DNA of 64,000 nt from Sphingomonadaceae bacterium 3R27C6 (lineage in GTDB: Bacteria; Pseudomonadota; Alphaproteobacteria; Sphingomonadales; Sphingomonadaceae), in the NCBI GenBank assembly GCA_005503215.1, contig SCNS01000013.1:62001-126000 (forward strand). Reading direction: 5' to 3'. Position 1 is the first letter of the stretch, and each line of letters begins with the position of its first letter. The notes under the pieces are model-generated. The model did not search any database. It was not told the DNA's origin and worked only from the letters and a program-made list of their open reading frames with translations. A program made the translations under genes and the position numbers. Shown in pieces: positions 56,907 to 64,000 of the stretch.

Positions 56907-57935
56907 TTATCCGCCGCGAACGCGTTTGATCAGATGTTCGACATGCGCGATCGGCGTGTCTGGCACGATCCCATGGCCGAGATTGAAGATATGGGGACGC
57001 GACGGAAACGCCGCAAGGATGCGGTCGATCGCCATATCGAGCGCGTCGCCGCCCGCGACGAGCGCGAGCGGATCGAGATTGCCCTGCACGGGCAGATGCG
57101 CCGGCAAGTTGGCGTCGGCCCACAGCGGATCGACCGTCTCGTCGAGCCCGATCGCGTCGACCCCGGTCTCGTCGGCATAGGCGCGGAGCTTCCCGCCTGC
57201 ACCCTTTGGAAAGCCGATGATCGGCGTATCGGGATGGAGCGCCCTCAATCGGCGAACGATCTCGGCGTTAGGCGCGATCACCCATTGCTCATATTGCGCC
57301 GGCGACAGGCTGCCCGCCCAGCTATCGAACAATTGGACGGCATCGACGCCCTGCTCGATCTGCCCCGAGAGATAGGTGACGGTCAGCTCGACGATCGCAT
57401 CGATGATCGCCTGGAACGCCGCTGGATCGCTGAACGCAAGCCGCCGCGCGGCCGCCTGGTCCTTCGACCCCTGCCCCGCCACCATATAGGTCGCGACCGT
57501 CCACGGGCTCCCTGCGAAGCCAAGGAAGGTCGTTTCGGGCGGGAGCGAGGCCGCGACGCGTGCGACGGTGGCATAAACGGGATCGAGCCGCTGGTGGGCC
57601 GCGTCGAGCGACGCCAGCGCGCTATCGACGAGCGGCGGGGCAAGCCGCGGTCCCTCACCCGCCTCGAACCACAAATGCTGGCCGAGCGCGTGCGGGATCA
57701 CGAGGATGTCGGAAAAGAGGATCGACCCGTCGAAACCGAAGCGCCGGATCGGCTGCAACGTCACCTCGGCCGCAGCCTCGGGATCGTAGCACAGTTCGAG
57801 GAAGCCGCCTTTGGTTTCGCGAAGAGCGCGATATTCGGGCAGATAGCGTCCGGCCTGGCGCATCAGCCAGAGGGGCGGGCGCTCCTGACGCACCCCGCGC
57901 AACGTTGCGAGCAGGTTCTTCGGTGACGCCTTCAC
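56907..57935 (-). CDS. hemE: Uroporphyrinogen decarboxylase
   Basis: 342 residues with a GTG start. PPLWLMRQAGRYLPEYRALR, ILFSDILVIPHALG, the GFAGSPWTVATYM strand and HIFNLGHGIVPDTPI are diagnostic. It decarboxylates uroporphyrinogen III to coproporphyrinogen III. It borders oriC, as in Caulobacter and other alphaproteobacteria. Confidence 0.95.
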   Translation of the reverse strand: MKASPKNLLATLRGVRQERPPLWLMRQAGRYLPEYRALRETKGGFLELCYDPEAAAEVTLQPIRRFGFDGSILFSDILVIPHALGQHLWFEAGEGPRLAPPLVDSALASLDAAHQRLDPVYATVARVAASLPPETTFLGFAGSPWTVATYMVAGQGSKDQAAARRLAFSDPAAFQAIIDAIVELTVTYLSGQIEQGVDAVQLFDSWAGSLSPAQYEQWVIAPNAEIVRRLRALHPDTPIIGFPKGAGGKLRAYADETGVDAIGLDETVDPLWADANLPAHLPVQGNLDPLALVAGGDALDMAIDRILAAFPSRPHIFNLGHGIVPDTPIAHVEHLIKRVRGG

Positions 57936-58214
57936 GCGGGCCCTCTTTCTCTCTTCATATATAATTAGATAATATTGTGGTGGTTTGTTGGTCGGCGGAC
58001 AAGCGCGGCTTTAGGCTGGGGCGTCCTTTTTGCCAACAGCTTGACTCCGGGCCTGGCTAGTTGGCGGGCAGAGTCGCTTGTCGCTTTCCCCCTAATTCAC
58101 AGCCTGTGGATAAGATTCATCCCTTGTGGATAAGCGATGGAGCGGAATCGACACGGCCGGGGATGAATCGCTCATCCCGATTTGCTCCCCGCCCTTCTCC
58201 AAAACTTATCCACA
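57936..58214. other. Chromosomal replication origin (oriC)
   Basis: Gene-free region between hemE and ppsR. Three perfect DnaA boxes: TGTGGATAA at 58105-58113 and 58125-58133, and TTATCCACA at 58206-58214. An AT-rich tract (57957-57976, 19 of 20 A/T) beside hemE is the likely unwinding element. The hemE-linked location equals that of Caulobacter oriC, and nearby genes are transcribed away from it on both sides. Confidence 0.9.
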
Positions 58215-58222
58215 ACCCCATT

Positions 58223-58310
58223 CGTCGCCCCCGCGAAGGCGGGGGCCGTTATCGGCCTTGCGTGGCGTCGCCGCGTAAACCTCCAGCGGCCCCGCCTTCG
58301 CGGGGCGACG
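58223..58310. repeat. Palindromic repeat inside the origin region
   Basis: Two inverted copies of a GTCGCCCCCGCGAAGGCGGG-type sequence (58223-58248 and 58288-58310), each with an internal hairpin. This repeat class is common in sphingomonad intergenic DNA; here it lies 9 bp from the third DnaA box and 44 bp before ppsR. Confidence 0.8.
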
Positions 58311-58353
58311 GTTGGTATTGCCTTTTTCCCCGCTGCGCCCGAAAGCTGCCGCG

Positions 58354-59166
58354 ATGGGCCGGCTCCACCTACATCTCATATCCGACTCCACGGGCGAGAC
58401 ACTCGAAAATATCGCCAAGGCGGCGATCGCGCAGTTCGACGATGTCGAGGTCGTGCGTCATTTCTGGCCGATGGTGCGATCGGAATCGCATCTCGACCGG
58501 ATCATGGCCGAGGTACAGGCGAGCCCGGGGATGATCCTCTTCACGCTGGTGAACGGCGAGCTGCGCGTCAGCCTCGAACGCCGCGCGACCGCGCTCAACC
58601 TGCCGACCGTCGCGGCGCTCGATGCGGTCACCGACGCACTGTCGCGGATGCTCGGACAGGAAGCGAAGGCGCGCCCCGGCCGCCAGCACGCGCTCGACGC
58701 CGCCTATTTTGCGCGCGTCGAGGCGATCCAATTTACCGTCGCGCACGACGACGGCATCGGCTGGGAAAATTGGGAACAGGCCGATATCGTGCTTGCCGGC
58801 GTATCACGCACCTCGAAAACCCCGACGAGCATCTATCTCGCGAACCGCGGCTTCAAGACCGCGAACATCCCGATCGTGCCCGAATCGCCGCCGCCGAACG
58901 CGCTGTTCACGCTGCGGCGCCCGATGATCGTGGGGCTCACCACGGGGCTCGACCGGCTGGTGCAGGTCCGCCGTAACCGCCTGCTCTCGCTCAATCAGGC
59001 GCCCGAGACCTCCTATGTCGACGACGAGCGCGTCAAGGCCGAGCTCGCCTATGCACGGCGGATGTTCGCCGACAATGGCTGGCCGGTGATCGACGTCACG
59101 CGCCGTTCGATCGAGGAAACCGCCGCCGCGGTGATCAAGCTCGTCGAAGATCGCAGCGCCGCATGA
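58354..59166 (+). CDS. ppsR: Pyruvate, phosphate dikinase regulatory protein (DUF299 kinase/pyrophosphorylase)
   Basis: 270 residues from ATG 58354; ATG 58312 is an upstream alternative reaching into the repeat. LHLISDSTGETLE at the N-terminus and the P-loop GVSRTSKT (149-156) mark DUF299. The enzyme phosphorylates and dephosphorylates PEP synthase or pyruvate phosphate dikinase. It is the first gene right of oriC, in an ATGA chain with maf, aroE and coaE. Confidence 0.92.
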   Translation: MGRLHLHLISDSTGETLENIAKAAIAQFDDVEVVRHFWPMVRSESHLDRIMAEVQASPGMILFTLVNGELRVSLERRATALNLPTVAALDAVTDALSRMLGQEAKARPGRQHALDAAYFARVEAIQFTVAHDDGIGWENWEQADIVLAGVSRTSKTPTSIYLANRGFKTANIPIVPESPPPNALFTLRRPMIVGLTTGLDRLVQVRRNRLLSLNQAPETSYVDDERVKAELAYARRMFADNGWPVIDVTRRSIEETAAAVIKLVEDRSAA

Positions 59167-59759
59167 CCCTCCTCCTCGCCTCGCAAAGCAGCGGTCGCGC
59201 CGCGATGCTCCGCGCCGCCGGGCTCGACTTCGAAACAAGCGCCGCGCATGTCGACGAGGAAGCGCTCACCGCCTCGCTGCTCGCCGCCGGGCAGACCCCG
59301 CGCAACATCGCCGACGCGCTCGCCGAGGCCAAGGCCGTCAAAATCTCGTCGCGCCTCCCGGGCGTCACCGTGATCGGCGCCGACTCGACGCTGGCGCTCG
59401 ACGACGGGTCGATGCTCGCAAAGCCCGAAAGCCCCGAGGAGGCTGCCGATCACCTCCGCCGCATGGCGGGCACGCGCCACCGGCTGTTCAGCGCCGCGGT
59501 CGCCGCGCGCGACGGCGCCCCGGTGTGGCGCGCGATCGGCGAGGCGAAACTGTGGATGCGCCCCTTGTCCGATGCCTTCATCGCCGACTATGTCGCACGC
59601 GAATGGGACAGCATCCGCTGGACCGTCGGCTGTTACGAAATCGAAGGAGCGGGCGTGCAATTGTTCGAAAAGGTCGAGGGCGATCCCTGGACCATCATCG
59701 GCATGCCGATGCTCCCCCTGCTGGCGTGGCTGCGCACCACCGGACTGGCCGCATCATGA
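59163..59759 (+). CDS. maf: Maf-family nucleoside-triphosphate pyrophosphatase
   Basis: 198 residues. LLLASQSSGRAAMLRAAG, VIGADSTLAL and LAKPESPEEA are the family motifs. It hydrolyses non-canonical or excess NTPs. ATGA overlaps with ppsR and aroE. Confidence 0.92.
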   Translation: MTLLLASQSSGRAAMLRAAGLDFETSAAHVDEEALTASLLAAGQTPRNIADALAEAKAVKISSRLPGVTVIGADSTLALDDGSMLAKPESPEEAADHLRRMAGTRHRLFSAAVAARDGAPVWRAIGEAKLWMRPLSDAFIADYVAREWDSIRWTVGCYEIEGAGVQLFEKVEGDPWTIIGMPMLPLLAWLRTTGLAAS

Positions 59760-60571
59760 GCAATATCCCTTATGCCGAAGTGATCGGCGATCCGATCGCC
59801 CAGTCGAAATCGCCGCTGATTCACGGCTTCTGGCTTGAAGCGCTCGGGCTCACCGGCGACTATCGCCGCCAGCATGTGAAGCCCGAAGACCTCGCCGCTT
59901 ACATCGCCGAACGTCGCACCGATCCCGATTGGCGCGGCTGCAATGTCACCATGCCGCACAAGGCGGCGGTGATGGATCTCGTCGATGACCCCGGCGACAT
60001 TCGCGGCACGATCGGCGCGATGAACACGATCGTCCGGCAAAAGGACGGATCGCTGATCGGCACCAATACCGACGCTGCCGGTTTCTATTCGCCGCTCGCC
60101 GAACTCGATCTCGAGGGCGCGCCGGTCGCGGTCGTCGGCGCCGGCGGTGCGGCACGCGCGGTGCTGTTCGCCCTCGCGCGCGCGAACGTCGGCCGCGTCA
60201 CCATCCTCAACCGCAGTCCGTTGAAAGCGATGGGCCTGCTCGCGACCTTCGGCCTCAAGGGCGATGTCGTCGCCCTCGATGCGCAGCTCCCGCCGGTATC
60301 CTTGCTCGTCAATTCGAGCAGCCTCGGCATGAAGGGCCAGCCGCCGCTCGAGCTCGACCTGTCGCCGCTCCCCGACGATGCGATCGTCTACGACCTCGTC
60401 TATTCGCCGCTCCAGACCGGCTTGCTCAAGGCGGCCGAGGCGCGCGGGCTCGATACCGTCGACGGGCTCGACATGCTGATCGGCCAGGCCGCGCTCGCCT
60501 TCGAGCTGTTCTTCGGCAGCGCCCCGCCCGAGGGCCGCGACGAGGAGCTGCGCGCGCTGCTTACGGCATGA
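59756..60571 (+). CDS. aroE: Shikimate dehydrogenase
   Basis: 271 residues. Shikimate-binding SKSPLIHGF and NVTMPHK (with the catalytic Lys), GAMNTI and NTDAAGF, then NADP loop GAGGAARAV and VNSSSLGM. It makes shikimate for aromatic amino acids. ATGA overlaps join it to maf and coaE. Confidence 0.95.
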   Translation: MSNIPYAEVIGDPIAQSKSPLIHGFWLEALGLTGDYRRQHVKPEDLAAYIAERRTDPDWRGCNVTMPHKAAVMDLVDDPGDIRGTIGAMNTIVRQKDGSLIGTNTDAAGFYSPLAELDLEGAPVAVVGAGGAARAVLFALARANVGRVTILNRSPLKAMGLLATFGLKGDVVALDAQLPPVSLLVNSSSLGMKGQPPLELDLSPLPDDAIVYDLVYSPLQTGLLKAAEARGLDTVDGLDMLIGQAALAFELFFGSAPPEGRDEELRALLTA

Positions 60572-61191
60572 CGCATCACAAGCGCCTCGTTTCGCGGCTC
60601 CGCCGCCCCTTCATTCTCGGGCTCACCGGGTCGATCGGCATGGGCAAGTCGACCGCGGCGATGATGTTCGAACGCGAAGGCGTGCCCGTGTTCGACGCCG
60701 ATGCCGAGGTCCACCGGCTGCAAGGCCCCGGCGGCGCATTGGTCGCCGCGATCGAGGCGCGCTTTCCCGGCACCACCGGCGCGAACGGGGTCGACCGGCA
60801 AAAACTCGGCGCGCTGGTGCTCGGCAACACGCACGAACTTGCGGCGCTCGAAGCGATCGTCCACCCGGAGGTCGGCAAAGCGCAGAAAAATTTCCTTGCG
60901 CGCCACCGCGCGCGCGACGTCGTCGTGCTCGATATCCCCCTGCTCTTCGAAAAGGGCGGCTGGCGAAAGGTCGGTGCGATCGCCGTCGTCTCGGCGCCGG
61001 CCTGGATGCAGCGGAGGCGCGTGATGCGCCGTCCGGGCATGACCGCAGCGAAACTGAAAGCGATCCGCCGGCTGCAGGTTCCCGACCGCGTCAAGCGGGC
61101 GCGCGCCGATTTCATCATCGAAACGGGGCGCCCGAAAAGCGAGACGCACCGCCAGATAAGATTCATCGCCTCTTGTTTCCACGCCCGATAG
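60568..61191 (+). CDS. coaE: Dephospho-CoA kinase
   Basis: 207 residues. P-loop GSIGMGKST (21-29), then DADAEVHRLQGPGG and VLDIPLLFEKGG, the CoaE pattern. It performs the last CoA step. ATGA overlap with aroE; dnaQ follows 19 bp later. Confidence 0.95.
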   Translation: MTHHKRLVSRLRRPFILGLTGSIGMGKSTAAMMFEREGVPVFDADAEVHRLQGPGGALVAAIEARFPGTTGANGVDRQKLGALVLGNTHELAALEAIVHPEVGKAQKNFLARHRARDVVVLDIPLLFEKGGWRKVGAIAVVSAPAWMQRRRVMRRPGMTAAKLKAIRRLQVPDRVKRARADFIIETGRPKSETHRQIRFIASCFHAR

Positions 61192-61210
61192 GGTCCAGAT
61201 TAAAGCCTCG

Positions 61211-61912
61211 ATGCGCGAGATTATTTTCGATACCGAAACCACGGGTTTCGATCCCAGGAGCGGGGACAGGCTGGTCGAAATCGGATGTGTCGAGCTGGTC
61301 GACCGCCGCGAAACCGGCGTCACCTTTCACGCCTATTTCAATCCCGAACGCGACATGCCCGCCGCCGCCGAAGCGGTGCACGGCCTGTCGATCCAGTTCC
61401 TGTCGGACAAGCCGCTGTTCGCGACTCGCGTCGACGAGCTGATCGAATTTCTAGGCGACGCGCCGCTGGTCGCGCACAACGCCGCCTTCGACTTCGGTTT
61501 CGTCAACGCCGAACTTGCACGCGCCGGCCGCCCCGCGCTCGACATGACGCGCATGTGCTGCACCGTGCAGATGGCGCGCAAGCTCCACCCCGGCGCGAAA
61601 CACAGCCTCGACGCGCTCTGCACGCGCTATGGCATCGACCGCAGCCACCGCGTCAAGCATGGGGCTTTGCTCGACGCCGAACTGCTCGCGCATCTCTATA
61701 TCGAGATGACCGGCGGCCGGCAGATCGGCCTCGGACTCGCCGCGTCGAGCGCGAGTATCACCGTCGCGACGGCCCCCGCGTCCGCCGCATCGCGCGGCCC
61801 CGACCGTCCCTTTCGCGAACCTCGTCCCCATATGGCGCCGGCCGCCGAACTCGCGCGCCACGCCGAATTTGTCGCAGGGCTGAACCAGCCGCTGTGGCTC
61901 GATACGGTGTGA
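61211..61912 (+). CDS. dnaQ: DNA polymerase III epsilon subunit (proofreading exonuclease)
   Basis: 233 residues. DEDDh exonuclease: Asp7 and Glu9 in FDTETTG, HNAAFDFGF, and a C-terminal H...D in RVKHGALLDAELLAHLY. A QIGLGL-type clamp-binding segment and a proline/alanine linker follow. It proofreads replication and sits 3 kb from oriC. Confidence 0.95.
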   Translation: MREIIFDTETTGFDPRSGDRLVEIGCVELVDRRETGVTFHAYFNPERDMPAAAEAVHGLSIQFLSDKPLFATRVDELIEFLGDAPLVAHNAAFDFGFVNAELARAGRPALDMTRMCCTVQMARKLHPGAKHSLDALCTRYGIDRSHRVKHGALLDAELLAHLYIEMTGGRQIGLGLAASSASITVATAPASAASRGPDRPFREPRPHMAPAAELARHAEFVAGLNQPLWLDTV

Positions 61913-61957
61913 TGACCTTTCCCTAAATCATCGCGCCGGCCAAGAAGGAGAAGAAAA

Positions 61958-62530
61958 ATGGAAATCCGCGTCTCTGGCCACCAGATCGAAACCGGCGAAG
62001 CGCTCCAGGCGCATGTGTCGGACCGGATGAACGCGATTGCCGACAAATATTTCTCGCGCGCAATCGGGGCGCACGCGACCTTTGGAAAAGGGCCGCACGA
62101 CAGTTTCCAGTGCGACATCGTCGCGCATGTGATGCAGGGGCTGGTGCTGAAGGGGCACGGCCAGGCGCAGGATGCGCATGTCGCCTTCGAAGGCGCCGCC
62201 GAGCGCATCGAAAAGCAGCTCAGGCGCTATATGCGGCGATTGAAGGATCATAACAACGGCGTGGCGGCGCCTTCGCCGACGGTCGACGAGATCGAGGACA
62301 ACGCGGGCTACACCGTGTTCGACGGCGGCGGCGAAGAGGATGCGGGCGACGCGCCCGCGATCATCGCCGAAACGCGCGTCGACATCCCGAGCAGCAGCGT
62401 GTCCGACGCGGTGATGATGCTCGACCTCAGGAACACCAACGCGCTGCTCTTCGTCAACAGCAGGACCGGCACACATAATATGGTCTATCGCCGCGACGAC
62501 GGGACGATTGGCTGGGTCGAACCACGATAG
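61958..62530 (+). CDS. hpf: Ribosome hibernation-promoting factor, long form
   Basis: 190 residues. N-terminal S30AE domain (about 1-95) with RVSGHQIETGEALQAHV, a linker, and the C-terminal dimerisation domain with MMLDLRNTNALLFVN and RDDGTIGWVEPR. Long HPF pairs 70S ribosomes in stationary phase. The ptsN gene follows, a pairing seen across proteobacteria. Confidence 0.93.
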   Translation: MEIRVSGHQIETGEALQAHVSDRMNAIADKYFSRAIGAHATFGKGPHDSFQCDIVAHVMQGLVLKGHGQAQDAHVAFEGAAERIEKQLRRYMRRLKDHNNGVAAPSPTVDEIEDNAGYTVFDGGGEEDAGDAPAIIAETRVDIPSSSVSDAVMMLDLRNTNALLFVNSRTGTHNMVYRRDDGTIGWVEPR

Positions 62531-62678
62531 GACTGGATTTTCTCCGCCATCCGGCTTAAGGGCCGCGCCCAACGATGCCCGAAGCCGGGTTGGCGGGGGG
62601 CCTGCCACGACAGATCCGCGATCGCTTGCCAGCATGGTTTCTGGCGGCGGCCGGCGTTTAACAAGATTTGACCAGACA

Positions 62679-63143
62679 ATGAATCTTTCTTCCCTTCTCT
62701 ATCCGGCGACCGTGCGCGCGCATGTGCAGCTCGATTCGAAAAAGGCGCTCTTCCCCTTTGTGGGTGATCTCGCGGCACGTTCGCTCGGCCTCGATGCGGG
62801 CGAAGTCAGCGAGGCGCTGCTCGAACGCGAACGCCTCGGCTCGACCGGGTTCGGGCGCGGGATCGCACTTCCGCATGCCAAGATGGCCGATCTCGGCGGC
62901 GTGCGCGGCCTGTTCCTGCAGCTGGCGCGGCCGATCGACTTCACCGCGGTCGACGGCCTGCCGGTCGACCTGCTGTTCATCCTGCTCTCTCCGCTCGATG
63001 CCGGCGCCGATCATCTGAAGGCGCTCGCCGGCGTGTCGCGGATGCTCCGCAACGATGCGATCGCCGAACGGCTGCGCGGCGCGAAGAGCGACGAAGCGCT
63101 TTATGCGATGCTCGCCGACACCGAAGCGCGTGACGCGGCGTAG
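62679..63143 (+). CDS. ptsN: Nitrogen-PTS EIIA protein PtsN
   Basis: 154 residues from ATG 62679; the frame opens at 62508 but over the hpf end. EIIA-Ntr fold with phospho-His66 in GIALPHAK and an FLQLARPIDFTAVDG segment. It relays phosphate from the PTS-Ntr chain to regulate potassium, nitrogen or stress functions. Confidence 0.92.
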   Translation: MNLSSLLYPATVRAHVQLDSKKALFPFVGDLAARSLGLDAGEVSEALLERERLGSTGFGRGIALPHAKMADLGGVRGLFLQLARPIDFTAVDGLPVDLLFILLSPLDAGADHLKALAGVSRMLRNDAIAERLRGAKSDEALYAMLADTEARDAA

Positions 63144-63164
63144 CGCCGCGCTGCGAGCCATCCC

Positions 63165-63503
63165 GTGACGCGGCTCAAAAGCCGTTTTCTCGTCGACCTG
63201 CTGCTTCGCCGCACCGAAGCGGCGGGCGGCTTTGCGACCGTGGTTATCAAAGGCGACGAAACCTCCGGAATCATTCTCGTCCAATGCAGCGATCGCGGTG
63301 AACCCGGACCGCTGCTCGAACGACGCTTTTCTGTGGGCGGCAACTATATCTGGGAGGCGGTCGGCCCGGCCGACGCAAAAGATGGTGAATCGCGCGCGAT
63401 CTATCAGGATCGGCGGCGAAAGGCCGATCCCGATATGTGGCTGATCGAACTGGATATCGCGGATGCGCCACAACTCGTCGCGGAGTGGGCCGCGTTAACT
63501 TGA
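63165..63503 (+). CDS. DUF1491 family protein
   Basis: 112 residues from GTG 63165. KSRFLVDLLLRRTEAAGGFATV at the start and QDRRRKADPDMWLIELDI near the end are typical of DUF1491, small soluble alphaproteobacterial proteins without known function. Often found near ptsN or a cell-wall hydrolase gene, as here. Confidence 0.8.
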   Translation: MTRLKSRFLVDLLLRRTEAAGGFATVVIKGDETSGIILVQCSDRGEPGPLLERRFSVGGNYIWEAVGPADAKDGESRAIYQDRRRKADPDMWLIELDIADAPQLVAEWAALT

Positions 63504-63697
63504 CTCTGTTGCGGCGCACAATAAGTGCCGCCCATTCGATAACGCGTAGGTCGTTCCGCGGGTTGCACTGCTTTGCAAGCACCCGGCAAACGGTTTGGAC
63601 ACGCAGTCGGACGATGACCGCAGGCGGCGATACAGGACCATAGTCCCCCGCCTGTTTTGAGAGGTTCGGTTCATCGGCCGCACTTTTGACGGACAAT

Positions 63698-64000
63698 ATG
63701 AGTCGTATTCTGAACGTAGCCGGCATGGCTGCCGTCGGCATGACTGCCGCCTCCATGCTGCTTTTGGCGGAACCGGGCTTTGCAAGCGATCTTGCGGCCG
63801 ACGCCAATATCCCCGCGATCATCCTGCCGGGCGCCGATGCGCCGGCTGCGGATGAAACCGCGGTCCTGCCGACCGATGCCGAACTGCCGGTCGAAGACAG
63901 CAAGAAAATCGAAGACGATGTCGCTCCCGAGCCGAAGCCGGCCCAGGTGACCGCCGATTCGCTCGCCGAACTCGTCGCCGCGACGCCGAAGCCCGCCGAC
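63698..64000 (+). CDS. Secreted protein, N-terminal part; possibly a cell-wall hydrolase (3' end outside window)
   Basis: ATG 63698 begins an open frame that runs off the right edge (101 residues seen). Signal peptide of about 30 residues (GMTAASMLLLAEPGFAS), then an acidic, Pro/Ala-rich linker (PTDAELPVEDSKKIEDD). The catalytic part is not in view. SleB-type cell-wall hydrolases of sphingomonads begin this way and follow DUF1491, so that is my best guess, at low confidence. 63504-63697 upstream holds no gene I can see. Confidence 0.5.
   Translation, partial: MSRILNVAGMAAVGMTAASMLLLAEPGFASDLAADANIPAIILPGADAPAADETAVLPTDAELPVEDSKKIEDDVAPEPKPAQVTADSLAELVAATPKPAD

Overview
The window is high-GC alphaproteobacterial chromosome, most likely a sphingomonad close to Sphingopyxis. 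The grounds are gene content and order: hemE, oriC, the pyruvate-phosphate dikinase regulator, maf, aroE, coaE and dnaQ; parAB-rsmG-mnmG-mnmE-rho near the origin; a long TonB-dependent receptor; CYP153-like P450; DUF4402 pilin. The genus is inferred; I could run no search.

Layout. 1-5233 is the right end of a genomic island. It holds the 3' end of a CBASS-like nucleotidyltransferase gene, a DUF6602 putative nuclease, and, convergent to them, an AAA ATPase/subtilisin pair matching the IetAS anti-phage system. The island ends at a tRNA-Arg(CCG) gene beside a 42-nt 5' remnant of a second tRNA-Arg. 5.3-14.7 kb is backbone: YeiH transporter, FtsEX, YdcF and PlsC proteins, tyrosine/histidine genes and a metX-GNAT-metW operon. 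14.7-20.3 kb has a TetR regulator, a TonB receptor and a glutaryl-CoA dehydrogenase/CoA-transferase pair. 20.3-34.4 kb holds hemCD, tsaD-gpsA, a flippase, an adenosine kinase, queG, a Nat-type ABC exporter, the P450 and msrB.

34.4-40.2 kb is the least explained part. It is a four-gene minus-strand operon with two paralogous, STT3/AglB-like GT-C membrane proteins around a GtrA-family protein and a UDP-galactopyranose-mutase-like flavoprotein, with no GT2 transferase. It is the best candidate here for an undescribed glycan-transfer pathway. A patatin-like lipase follows, then a chaperone-usher operon (DUF4402 pilin, PapD-like chaperone, usher) with an intrinsic terminator after the pilin gene.

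46.2-64 kb is the replication-origin neighbourhood. parA, parB and three parS palindromes (one in rsmG, one in mnmG, one between mnmG and mnmE) lie about 10 kb from a hemE-linked oriC at about 57.95-58.21 kb, which has three perfect DnaA boxes and an AT-rich tract. Genes left of the origin mostly run leftwards (hemE, hemJ, rho, mnmE, mnmG, rsmG, parAB) and genes right of it rightwards, so both arms are transcribed with the forks. Many backbone genes are joined by 4-nt start/stop overlaps. mnmE appears to start at a CTG in such an overlap. Several dispersed palindromic intergenic repeats are present, one of them inside the origin region.
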